From NCBI GenBank assembly GCA_025055635.1, contig JANWWQ010000016.1, forward strand, positions 1 to 34,693: a stretch of DNA of 34,693 bases, given 5' to 3'. The translations under genes were made by a program, and so were the position numbers. The DNA comes from Flavobacteriales bacterium (lineage in GTDB: Bacteria; Bacteroidota; Bacteroidia; CAIKAF01). A model generated the notes under the pieces. The model ran no database searches. It saw only the letters and a list, made by a program, of their open reading frames with translations, and was not told where the DNA came from. Shown here one piece after another: positions 1 through 7,843 of this stretch. How positions within the stretch are numbered: position 1 is the stretch's first letter; every line of letters starts with the position of its first letter.

Positions 1-1372
1 TCACGGAAGTCCCACAGGCATCTGTTACCACAAGTGTGTAAGCGGTATCACTATGGATCACATTGTTGACAATTGTGGGGCCGTTGTAGAGCCCGTTGTT
101 CCAGTTATACTGATAGGGCTGTACTCCGCCACTGATCTGGGGGGTAATGTTGACGGTGTCACACACAAAGAGGTCTGGTCCCAGCGAGAGGCTCAGGGGA
201 TCCACCTGAACGAAAGTGAGTGTGAGGGAGGAAGAAATGGTACCGCCGTTAGAGCAGACGGTATCCACCACGGTGATAGTGAGGGTAGTGTTACCTTGAA
301 AGGCTCCGTTATAGAGGGCATGGATTTGAATACTATCCGTTGTTTGGCCGGGTTGCAAAGTGATGCTGGGGGGAAGTCCGGTATAGTCCACTCCATCCTG
401 TGCCGTGCCTGAAATCTGGAAAATATATGTTTTGGATTGGTTCAGATGATAATTGCGGCTAATTTTTATCCAAGCGTTACTACAGCCTTCGTACAGCACA
501 GTATCAATACCTCCTATGCTGGCTTGAGAAGAAAGGACCACCTGGGGGGAGACAAAACTGTTAGATTTCAGGAATACCCAAGAGTCAAAGATGGCATCAC
601 CCCCGTCACCAATGGCTAGTTTAATGGTATATGTTTCACAGGGCACCACCGGAGCGCGGGCTTTGAGCACCGTGGTAAAGGCATCTGGGGCAATAGAGGT
701 GCCATTGCAGTTATCTATGAAGTACTGGCAGTTTTGACAGGGTCCAAAGGAACAGCCAAACCAGTTGCCATTGTTAACGTTGTTGATGGTTACGGGAATA
801 GTGGTTCCCGGAATCAAGGCTACATTCAAATTGTTGTAGCTTCCTCCCTGCGGATTAGGGCCTGTCAAAAAGAACCCAAAGGCGTCATTGAAGCCCGTAT
901 TTGCATATTCATTGTACTCTTCCGAACCAAACACATAATCAAAACTTAAGGTATCGCCGAGGGGAATAAAATCAAACTGTAGCATGGCCGCGTCGTTGAT
1001 GGCAACGTTGGAGATGGCTTGTAAAAGAGGGTTGCTGCCACTCCCCACTGCATCAGAACAGAAATTGGAGGAAGGACCGTTCAATAATGGGTTTGATGCA
1101 TTTCCGGTGGAGATGATGAGTCCCGAGGAGAAGCCTATGGCCGCCGAAGGATCTGTGAAGGAAGCCAACTGGCTGACGTTACCCTGGTAGCTGACATTGC
1201 TGCCCGTCACACCCGTGCCCAACAGTACCTGGTTCACAGCCACGGAAGGGGTCACGGGCGTGGTGCTTATCTGGCTGAAAAGGTGGGTTGCCAATATACT
1301 TGTTATGAAGAGACTTGTAGTAAGTATGTATCCCCGCTTTGTGAGATAGGGTGATGGCATCAGGGACATCAT
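1..1372 (-). CDS. Choice-of-anchor L domain secreted protein (C-terminus cut by window edge)
   Basis: Reading from ATG at 1372 down to base 1 gives an uninterrupted frame of 457 codons with no stop, so the 3' end lies outside the window. The start is a hydrophobic signal peptide (residues about 14-34, ending near HLFSQ). Residues about 40-270 match the choice-of-anchor L domain seen in Bacteroidota surface proteins: SGLIISTGN, FDYVFGSEEYNEY, NDAFGFFLTGP and a late IGDGGDAIFDSWVFLKS block are its hallmarks. Residues about 280-370 look like a beta-sandwich segment. From about 375 an Ig/SprB-like repeat begins (GGVQPYQYNWNNG). Family members usually continue with more repeats and end in a T9SS sorting domain, which I infer but cannot see. 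The gene lies 92 bases downstream of mutS on the same strand. A second ATG follows the first directly. The role is probably adhesion or gliding-related; the ligand is unknown. Confidence 0.88.
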   Translation of the reverse strand, partial: MMSLMPSPYLTKRGYILTTSLFITSILATHLFSQISTTPVTPSVAVNQVLLGTGVTGSNVSYQGNVSQLASFTDPSAAIGFSSGLIISTGNASNPLLNGPSSNFCSDAVGSGSNPLLQAISNVAINDAAMLQFDFIPLGDTLSFDYVFGSEEYNEYANTGFNDAFGFFLTGPNPQGGSYNNLNVALIPGTTIPVTINNVNNGNWFGCSFGPCQNCQYFIDNCNGTSIAPDAFTTVLKARAPVVPCETYTIKLAIGDGGDAIFDSWVFLKSNSFVSPQVVLSSQASIGGIDTVLYEGCSNAWIKISRNYHLNQSKTYIFQISGTAQDGVDYTGLPPSITLQPGQTTDSIQIHALYNGAFQGNTTLTITVVDTVCSNGGTISSSLTLTFVQVDPLSLSLGPDLFVCDTVNITPQISGGVQPYQYNWNNGLYNGPTIVNNVIHSDTAYTLVVTDACGTSV

Positions 1373-1394
1373 ACTGTTAAAACAAAAATAAATT

Positions 1395-1424
1395 CAAATT
1401 TACTTGCACTTTATTTGATGGAAA
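1395..1424 (-). promoter_or_regulatory. Candidate Bacteroidota-type promoter of the choice-of-anchor L gene
   Basis: On the minus strand TAAATTTG (1402 to 1395) fits the Bacteroidota -7 consensus TAnnTTTG exactly. TTTC (1424 to 1421) is a 3-of-4 match to the -33 TTTG element with an 18-base spacer. The -7 box ends 22 bases before the ATG at 1372, giving a short 5' UTR. This supports separate transcription from mutS. It is a motif match only. Confidence 0.4.
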
Positions 1425-1464
1425 GTTAAATGTGTAGGTTGCTTGGAAAGTAACTGATGGAAGT

Positions 1465-4074
1465 TCATTTTGTAATTTTCCTTTTCCATTCCACCAGTTT
1501 CATTAGCGCATCTACGGGCGACAGCACGTTGAGGTCAAGGTTTTTCAGTTCTTCCCGGATGAATTCCAATTCTGGGTCTTCCAGAGGAAAAAGACGGAGC
1601 TGTATGCCCCCTGAGGGCCAGGTGTTGCCCGTTCTGAGCGCCCACTGGTGCCGACTTTTTTCAAATTCCTGTAGCAAGAGGCGTGCGCGTTGTGTGACAA
1701 AGGCCGGCATCCCAGCCATTTCGGCTACGTGGATACCAAAGCTGTGTTCACTGCCACCGGGCTTGAGCTTACGTAAAAATACCACCTGGTTGTCGGTCTC
1801 CAGGACGGATACGTGAAAATTTTTAATCCGGGGCTTCTGTTCTGCTAATTGGTTTAGCTCATGGTAATGGGTGGCAAAGAGAGTGCGGGGCCGACAGCGC
1901 GGGTGATCGTGCAGGTATTCGGCTATGGCCGTGGCAATAGAAATACCATCGTAGGTGCTGGTGCCACGTCCGATTTCGTCCAGAAGTACCAGGCTGCGTT
2001 CGGTGATATTGTTCAAGATGCCCGCCGTTTCTGTCATTTCCACCATGAAGGTACTTTCCCCACGGGCCAGATTGTCCGAGGCGCCCACGCGGGTAAAGAT
2101 TTTATCACAGGTGCCCACTATCGCTCTTTCGGCTGGTACGTAGCATCCGATTTGCGCCATCAAAGTGATGAGGGCTGTCTGACGCAACAGGGCTGATTTG
2201 CCGGACATATTGGGGCCGGTAATGATGAGGATTTGCTGGGTATGGACATCGAGGTAAATATCATTGGGTACATAGGATTCACCCGTTGGAAGGCATTTTT
2301 CAATTACGGGATGGCGGCCTTTGCGGATATCCAGGACCAAGCTATCGTTCACTTCGGGCCTGCAGTAGTTATTCTCCCGGGCTGTGCGAGCGTGGCTGAG
2401 CACCACATCCAGCTCAGCGCATACGGAGGCATTGAGGCTTATGGCCGGTACGCAGTGGGCGGCATATTGTTGGAGCTCGTCAAAGAGACGGGTTTCCAAA
2501 GCCAGAATTTTTTCCTCTGCACCCAAAATTTTTTCCTCATATTCCTTCAATTCTGGCGTGATGTACCGTTCGGCGTTGGCCAGAGTTTGCTTGCGGATCC
2601 AATCGTCAGGAACTTTACTTTTGTGGGTATTGGTCACCTCCAGGTAATAGCCAAATACCTGGTTGTATCCGATTTTGAGGGAGGGAATACCCGTCCGTTC
2701 TGCTTCCTTTTGTCGTAATTCTAAGAGATATTGTTTACCCCCTGTGGCCAGTTGACGCAATGCATCCAGTTCAGGATGGAAGCCTTCCCGGAATACGGGA
2801 CCTTTTCCTACTGCGATAGGCGGATTGTCACACAGGGCCCGAGCGATATGGTCTCGTAGTTCCTCCAAGGGATTAAGCATATCCAAACGGGCCCGCAGGT
2901 AGGGATTTGTGACTTCTGTACGCATGACGTGGAGCTTGAGGCATTTATCCAGCGTCGTTTTCAGAAGGAGGTAATCCCGGGGGCTCGCACGGCGGAGGGC
3001 TATACGGCCGGCCAGTCTTTCCAGATCACCGATCTGGCGCAGGCTTTCGGACATTTTCTCTGCCAGAAGAGGGGTTTGCAGGACATAGTCCACGGCGTCC
3101 AGTCTTTCCTGAATCAATTCGGGCCGTGTGAGGGGCATCACGATGTGCTTTTTAAGCAACCGGCTACCCATCGGAGTGGTGCAGCGGTCCAGCACGTGGG
3201 CCAAAGTGGATGTGGGGCCTGCAGGGCTCTCCAGTAATTCAAGGTTGCGGATAGTAAAATCATCCAGCCAGAGGGTATCTTCCCTGTCAATCCGGGTCAG
3301 GCGTGTGAAGTGGCCCAGGTGGTCATGTCGGGTCTCCTTGAGGTAATGGAGAATGGCACCGGCAGCGCAAAGGCCCGTTTCCATGTGCTCTATTCCGAAG
3401 CCCCGCAATGAAGGGGTGTGGAATTGCTCGGTGAGCAGGTCGCGGGCAAACGTGATATCAAAGATCCACTTCTCCAACCCGTAGCGCGTAATGCCTTCAG
3501 GCAAGAGGGCCTCCAGCGTTTCATCGCGAATCAAGGGATACAGGATTTCCGAGGGTTTAAAAGCGCTGAGGAGCTGGCGTATCCAATCGCAGTCGCCTTC
3601 GGCGGCCCTAAACTCTCCAGTGGATAAATCAGCCAGAGCCAGCCCCCACTGTTTTCCTTGGCGGTACAACGCAGCCAGCCAGTTGTTCCGGCCGCTTTCA
3701 AGCAGAGCTTCTGTGAGCACGGTTCCAGGCGTCACCATTTCGGTGACGTTGCGCTTAACAATACCTTTAGCCTGTTTCGGATCTTCTAATTGTTCGCAGA
3801 TGGCCACCCGATAACCCGCCCTAATAAGCCGGGGCAGATAAGTATCCAGAGCATGATGGGGGAAGCCGGCCAATTCTACCTCGGAAGCTGCTCCGTTGGA
3901 GCGCTTGGTCATCACAATACCCAAGGCCTGGGATGTCTTATAGGCATCCTCCCCAAACGTTTCGTAAAAATCCCCAATGCGGAACAATAGGATAGCATCC
4001 GGATACCGAGATTTGATTTCCCGGTATTGCCGCATGAGCGGCGTATCCACATCAATTGAGCTTCCCCCCTTCAT
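1465..4074 (-). CDS. mutS: DNA mismatch repair protein MutS
   Basis: Full-length MutS of 869 residues, normal for the family. It recognises mismatches and small loops and recruits MutL in an ATP-dependent way. The mismatch-reading Phe-x-Glu motif is at residues 36-38 (GDFYETF), the same numbering as in E. coli, which supports the chosen ATG. The connector, lever and clamp regions fill about 130-570. The ABC-type ATPase has Walker A GPNMSGKS at 620-627, where the more common form is GPNMGGKS. Its signature segment is near 667-680 and Walker B LLDEIGRGTSTYDG at 697-710. The C-terminal part ends in a short charged tail. An AAGGA sits directly against the ATG, too close to act as a normal ribosome site. 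The gene stands apart from the operon upstream by 94 bases. Confidence 0.97.
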   Translation of the reverse strand: MKGGSSIDVDTPLMRQYREIKSRYPDAILLFRIGDFYETFGEDAYKTSQALGIVMTKRSNGAASEVELAGFPHHALDTYLPRLIRAGYRVAICEQLEDPKQAKGIVKRNVTEMVTPGTVLTEALLESGRNNWLAALYRQGKQWGLALADLSTGEFRAAEGDCDWIRQLLSAFKPSEILYPLIRDETLEALLPEGITRYGLEKWIFDITFARDLLTEQFHTPSLRGFGIEHMETGLCAAGAILHYLKETRHDHLGHFTRLTRIDREDTLWLDDFTIRNLELLESPAGPTSTLAHVLDRCTTPMGSRLLKKHIVMPLTRPELIQERLDAVDYVLQTPLLAEKMSESLRQIGDLERLAGRIALRRASPRDYLLLKTTLDKCLKLHVMRTEVTNPYLRARLDMLNPLEELRDHIARALCDNPPIAVGKGPVFREGFHPELDALRQLATGGKQYLLELRQKEAERTGIPSLKIGYNQVFGYYLEVTNTHKSKVPDDWIRKQTLANAERYITPELKEYEEKILGAEEKILALETRLFDELQQYAAHCVPAISLNASVCAELDVVLSHARTARENNYCRPEVNDSLVLDIRKGRHPVIEKCLPTGESYVPNDIYLDVHTQQILIITGPNMSGKSALLRQTALITLMAQIGCYVPAERAIVGTCDKIFTRVGASDNLARGESTFMVEMTETAGILNNITERSLVLLDEIGRGTSTYDGISIATAIAEYLHDHPRCRPRTLFATHYHELNQLAEQKPRIKNFHVSVLETDNQVVFLRKLKPGGSEHSFGIHVAEMAGMPAFVTQRARLLLQEFEKSRHQWALRTGNTWPSGGIQLRLFPLEDPELEFIREELKNLDLNVLSPVDALMKLVEWKRKITK

Positions 4075-4126
4075 TCCTTGTGGCTAAGATATGAAGGCCT
4101 ACCATGAGCCCCAACGGGACCACAGG

Positions 4127-4154
4127 CTTTTGCCATCATAAAACGTGGCAAAGG
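4127..4154. other. Hairpin in the gap between mutS and the envelope/Fe-S operon
   Basis: Arms 4127-4135 and 4146-4154 pair over nine positions with one G-T wobble and a 10-base loop (core TTTGCCA/TGGCAAA). It lies just after the stop of the minus-strand operon (4169) and before mutS. There is no T-run after it on either strand, so it is not a canonical intrinsic terminator. It could mark a transcript 3' end or be chance. Confidence 0.35.
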
Positions 4155-4168
4155 AGACCCAAAGGGCC

Positions 4169-4678
4169 TCACACAGGTTGTTTTAATAAGAAACGCAGGC
4201 GGGTGCGCGAAATGGGCTGAGCAAAAGTATCCACATATTGAGACCAGCGCTCGCAGGAAAGATCCACAATAGGAAGATTCGGGTCCATTTGGCGGACTTG
4301 ATCAAACCTAGCCCACCGCAGTTCCTCAAAAGATATTATGGGTATCCAACCCCTATCAGCCAGGTTTAGACCTTGATCCGAGGACCAATTCTGAAGATTT
4401 CTATAGAGTGTGTCTTTTGCGCATCCTGATATGGGCTCCGTGGTTTCATCCACTCCAACGGCCAGTATACTACGAAAAGAGAGCAACCCGATTGCTTGAA
4501 TGGGACGTCCATGCGAATGCCAGGATGGAAAGAAACTTGAAAGAAAGTTTTTAAGGTTTTGGATTTCATGAGGATGAAGGGGATTCAACCACGAAAAGAA
4601 AAAAACCGCTGCTTGGGGAAGCCATGGATAGGTAGGCACATTGTTTGGCGTTCCCTCAAAAAAAATTTTGGAAGTCAT
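4169..4678 (-). CDS. Conserved Bacteroidota protein (family often mislabelled 'ABC transporter ATPase')
   Basis: 169 residues, no Walker motifs, no signal peptide and no membrane segment, so the name 'ABC transporter ATPase' carried by relatives is not justified here. The conserved core is a basic/aromatic stretch at about 50-95 (FPSWHSHGRPIQA, then ILAVGVDETTEPISGCAKD), followed by a GLNLADRGWIP segment. I match this to a small family that in Bacteroidota follows the two Fe-S oxidoreductase genes. The recognition rests on pattern memory plus that gene order. The ATG overlaps the stop of the CCG-domain gene by 4 bases (ATGA), so the two are translationally coupled. It is the last gene of the operon. 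Function unknown; an accessory role for the Fe-S pair is an inference from coupling alone. Confidence 0.7.
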   Translation of the reverse strand: MTSKIFFEGTPNNVPTYPWLPQAAVFFFSWLNPLHPHEIQNLKNFLSSFFPSWHSHGRPIQAIGLLSFRSILAVGVDETTEPISGCAKDTLYRNLQNWSSDQGLNLADRGWIPIISFEELRWARFDQVRQMDPNLPIVDLSCERWSQYVDTFAQPISRTRLRFLLKQPV

Positions 4679-5466
4679 ACGGCGGAGGGGCTGTCCAAAG
4701 CTTCTTGCAAAATTTCGGCCAGGTCGGCAACCCGGATTTTATCTTCTTTTTCAAAATGTTTCACTCCATCGCCGATCATGATTTTGCAAAAGGGGCATCC
4801 CACGGCCACGATGTCAGGGGCTACGCGGAGCACATCTTCCGTGCGTTCCACATTGACTTCCTTGCGTCCCTTCTCGGACTCTTTAAACATCTGGGCACCG
4901 CCCGCTCCACAGCAAAGAGCCTGACGACCATGCCGTTCCATTTCTTCAATTTCTTTAAAAACTTGCCGGATGAGGCTCCTGGGAGCCTCATATTCTCCAT
5001 TAGCGCGCCCCAGATAGCAGGGGTCATGGTAGGTGACCTTTTTCCCTTTAAAGGCATCCGGCTTCACGCGGATCCGACCTTGCTTCAAAAGCTCGTTCAA
5101 TAGTTGGGAGTGGTGATATACTTCATAGTGTCCGCCCAAAGTGGGATATTCGTTGCGCAGGGTGTTGAAGCAATGGGGGCAGGCAGTAACTATTTTTTTA
5201 ATACCATATTGATTGAGCACCTGAATATTTTGGAGGGCCATCATTTGAAAGAGGAATTCGTTGCCCGCCCGCCGCGCAGGGTCCCCTGTGCAGGTTTCTT
5301 CCGTCCCCAGAATGGCAAATTCAATTCCTGCCTCGGTCAGCAGACGTGCCAAGGCGCGGGATACTTTTTTGGCTTTGTCGTCAAAACTACCGGCACAGCC
5401 TACCCAGAAGAGAAATTCAGGGCTTTTCCCTTCGGCCGCCAACTCTGCTACTGTTTTTATTGTCAT
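4675..5466 (-). CDS. Soluble Fe-S oxidoreductase subunit with two CCG domains (HdrB/GlpC/LutA-like)
   Basis: 263 residues from the ATG at 5466. A GTG ten codons upstream (5496) is possible, but it would overlap the preceding gene, and relatives begin at this ATG with the same MTxK..AEGK..E.LFWVGCAGS pattern. It has two cysteine-rich CCG modules: C24, C59 and CPHC at 96-99, then C150, CCGAGG at 185-190 and CPFC at 224-227. The second module is canonical. The first has TCTGD where CCG is expected, so it has one cysteine fewer. Such domains bind 4Fe-4S or non-cubane clusters and pass electrons or reduce disulfides in heterodisulfide reductase, glycerol-3-phosphate and lactate dehydrogenases. It starts 11 bases after the membrane Fe-S gene, which is its likely partner. 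The physiological electron donor is unknown. Confidence 0.9.
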   Translation of the reverse strand: MTIKTVAELAAEGKSPEFLFWVGCAGSFDDKAKKVSRALARLLTEAGIEFAILGTEETCTGDPARRAGNEFLFQMMALQNIQVLNQYGIKKIVTACPHCFNTLRNEYPTLGGHYEVYHHSQLLNELLKQGRIRVKPDAFKGKKVTYHDPCYLGRANGEYEAPRSLIRQVFKEIEEMERHGRQALCCGAGGAQMFKESEKGRKEVNVERTEDVLRVAPDIVAVGCPFCKIMIGDGVKHFEKEDKIRVADLAEILQEALDSPSAV

Positions 5467-5477
5467 GGTCCGAAATT

Positions 5478-6797
5478 TTAGGATTCGGTGGTCCACAAGG
5501 CACGGTCTGCCGGCGAAAATTGCCAGGGCGCCCCGTTGTTTTCAATATTAGTAAACATCATGTTCAGCGCGGCGGGAGCTGCTGATGATTCCATGACCAG
5601 GGAGCGCCGCAAATCTATTATGACCGATAGGGGATCGATATTTACCGGGCAGGCCTCTACGCAGGCATTACAGGTGGTGCAGGCCCAAAGTTCCTCCGGA
5701 GTAATGTAGTGGCCCAACAGGGTTTTATCGTCTTTGTAATCGGGGCCATGTTTATCCCTCAGACGGCCCAGTTCTTCCAGGCGGTCTCGCACGCTCATGA
5801 TGATTTTGCGAGGCGATAACAACTTGCCCGTCAGATGGGCCGGGCATTCGGACGTGCAGCGGCCACATTCCGTACAGGAGTAGGCGTCCAGGAGTTGTTT
5901 CCAGGTCAGGTCGGTTACATCCTTTGCTCCGAAGGAAGGCAAGCTGCCACTCTCAACCGGCTCCGGCTGAGCGCTGGGATCCAGCATTAATTTCACTTCT
6001 TTCAAAACGTTTTCGTCCGTGCGGAGCTTGCCTTTAGGTTCCAGGTTGGAAAAATATGTATTGGGGAAAGCCAGGATGATGTGAAAATGCTTGGAGTAAG
6101 GCAAATAATTTAGAAATGCCAGCACACCAATGATGTGGGCCCACCAGCAAAAGCGTTCCAGAAATATGAGCGTATTTTCACCAAATCCTTGCAGAAAAGA
6201 ATGTAAAAAAGAGCTCACCGGAAAAGCTCCGGCTCGTACATAATGTTCTGCTCCCCGCTCCTGCAACAGACTGTCCGCAGCGTTCATGGTCAGGAAAAGC
6301 GTCATGAGGACTATTTCTGTAAAGAGGATGATTGTGGCATCCAGCGAAGGCCAACCCTTTAGATCGCCCGAGCGTACGAGCCTTGGGACCCGCCCTCCAT
6401 AGCGCCTTACCAAAAAAACTCCGCAAGCCACAAGCACTCCCAGGGCCAGAAACTCAAAAGAACCAATAAGGAAATCATAGACTTCACCTAGTAGGGGAGC
6501 GAAAAGACGGTGGGTACCCAACAAGCCATCCAGGATTATTTCCAGTATTTCTAGGTTGATAATAAAAAATCCAGCATAAATTAAAATGTGCATAATACCT
6601 GCCAAGGGTCGGCGCACCATTTTACCTTGGCCTAGAGCCACGAGGGCCATGGTTTTCCAGCGTTCGGCCGGCCGGTCAGAGCGGTCCGTGGGCCGGCCCA
6701 TTCGCACGTAGCGTATTATTTTTTTTATTTGAAATGTAAAAAAACCTATCCCTGCAGATAGTAAAATAAAAAATAATATGTTGGGCAGGTATTTCAT
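5478..6797 (-). CDS. Membrane Fe-S protein: NarI/HdrE-like cytochrome b region fused to a 2x[4Fe-4S] domain
   Basis: 439 residues. The N-terminal 245 residues carry about five or six membrane segments with histidines placed as possible heme b ligands (H70 in IMHILIYAG, H221 in WWAHIIG, H237/H239). The C-terminal cytoplasmic part has two ferredoxin-type motifs: C308, C311, C314, C318 and C373, C376, C379, C383, each ending in CP. This arrangement is typical of HdrDE-like and GlpC-like enzymes that exchange electrons with the quinone pool. The following gene supplies CCG domains of the catalytic-subunit type, so together they look like a membrane-bound quinone-linked oxidoreductase. The gene order MCE - membrane Fe-S - CCG - small protein recurs in Bacteroidota as far as I recall. 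The substrate is not evident. The gap after the MCE gene is only 28 bases. Confidence 0.88.
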   Translation of the reverse strand: MKYLPNILFFILLSAGIGFFTFQIKKIIRYVRMGRPTDRSDRPAERWKTMALVALGQGKMVRRPLAGIMHILIYAGFFIINLEILEIILDGLLGTHRLFAPLLGEVYDFLIGSFEFLALGVLVACGVFLVRRYGGRVPRLVRSGDLKGWPSLDATIILFTEIVLMTLFLTMNAADSLLQERGAEHYVRAGAFPVSSFLHSFLQGFGENTLIFLERFCWWAHIIGVLAFLNYLPYSKHFHIILAFPNTYFSNLEPKGKLRTDENVLKEVKLMLDPSAQPEPVESGSLPSFGAKDVTDLTWKQLLDAYSCTECGRCTSECPAHLTGKLLSPRKIIMSVRDRLEELGRLRDKHGPDYKDDKTLLGHYITPEELWACTTCNACVEACPVNIDPLSVIIDLRRSLVMESSAAPAALNMMFTNIENNGAPWQFSPADRALWTTES

Positions 6798-6825
6798 GTT
6801 AATTTAAAATTAAAAAAGTTGAAGG

Positions 6826-7827
6826 TCACTTTTGTTTATCTTTCCCAATGTCAGTCTTAAGTTTTTTCCTGCGGCCAAACAAAGATACCGTGATGTATTC
6901 ACCGGGGCGATTTTTAATTTCTTCCAGCAGGCTGTTGAGTGTGCGGAGCGTGCTGTCCAGGTCGTTGTGCAAAGCGGGGCTGATAATAAGGCGGCCCAGG
7001 GTGCCTCTACCGGCTCGCAGGTGGGTGGCTAAGGAATCCAAATGGAGGGCTGTCTGATTTAAGGTTCTTCCAAGTGTCCCCAGGCGCATCTGGCGGAGGC
7101 TATCGGCTGCTGCATTCATATTACTTAAAGCACCGAAAATGGACTTATTACTGTTTCTCAGATTGGAGGTGATGGATTCCATGTTGCTCACCACGGCCGA
7201 AATTTTCCCTTTTTCACTGTTGATAAGGGATTTAATGTCGTTAGTGACTTCTACGATGTTTTCTATGGAAGTGCGGATACCAGCTATTCCTGTAGTAATG
7301 TTTTTCATACCCTTTTCATCAAACACTGTCCGGAAAGCCACCACGATGGTATCCACGGAGCCTAACAGATGTTCCACCTTCACTTTTAACGGAGCCAGCA
7401 TGGCATTCACCTGCTCGCTCAGGCCTTTTTCCATCATGGCATGCAGTGTGTCGCCTGGTTTTAAAAATTCTGAAGATTGGCCCATTTGAATGGTGATCTC
7501 CCGAGATCCCAAAAGGTCGCTGCTCCGGATGAGGGCCTTGCTGTCTTTGGGAATCCGAATGTCATTATTCTCAATGCGCATCTCCACGAGCAAATGGCCT
7601 TTTGCGCCGTCGGGCAGATAGGTGATGTTAGACACTTTGCCGACTTTAAATCCGTAAGCTTTCACCGGATTGGAGACCGCCAGGCCATTAATATCATCGT
7701 AGATGGCATAGTAATAATGTACCGAACGAAAGATATTCCTCCCTTTCAGAACATTGAGGCCCCACACGGCCCCCGCCAGAGACACTACCACCAACAGTCC
7801 GATTTTGAATTCCCGGGATATGCGCAA
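6826..7827 (-). CDS. MlaD/MCE family lipid-transport protein
   Basis: 333 residues. One N-terminal membrane anchor (about 8-26) is followed by an MCE domain (about 38-117: YDDINGLAVSNPVKAYGFKVGKV, then SDLLGSREITIQMG). A long helical region (about 130-310) rich in Asn, Ser and hydrophobics is expected to form a coiled or tubular assembly. MCE proteins carry phospholipids or other lipids across the periplasm between the inner and outer membranes. The start is TTG: relatives begin with the same MKxSREFKxGLL pattern exactly here, and no ATG or GTG lies upstream in frame. It begins 16 bases after the amidase stop. No MlaE-type permease or MlaF-type ATPase is present in the window, so the rest of the transporter must be elsewhere. 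The tail is strongly basic and lysine-rich. Confidence 0.93.
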   Translation of the reverse strand: MRISREFKIGLLVVVSLAGAVWGLNVLKGRNIFRSVHYYYAIYDDINGLAVSNPVKAYGFKVGKVSNITYLPDGAKGHLLVEMRIENNDIRIPKDSKALIRSSDLLGSREITIQMGQSSEFLKPGDTLHAMMEKGLSEQVNAMLAPLKVKVEHLLGSVDTIVVAFRTVFDEKGMKNITTGIAGIRTSIENIVEVTNDIKSLINSEKGKISAVVSNMESITSNLRNSNKSIFGALSNMNAAADSLRQMRLGTLGRTLNQTALHLDSLATHLRAGRGTLGRLIISPALHNDLDSTLRTLNSLLEEIKNRPGEYITVSLFGRRKKLKTDIGKDKQK

Positions 7828-7843
7828 GGCTTCTGCTGCAATA

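Noticed and set aside
53-412. Plus-strand open frame of 119 codons at the window start
   Set aside because: It is the antisense shadow of the choice-of-anchor L protein, whose minus-strand frame is open from 1372 to the edge and has clear domain motifs.
2233-2718. Plus-strand open frame of 161 codons inside mutS
   Set aside because: Antisense to the conserved core and clamp of MutS; its sequence reflects the mirror of mutS codons and shows no family features.
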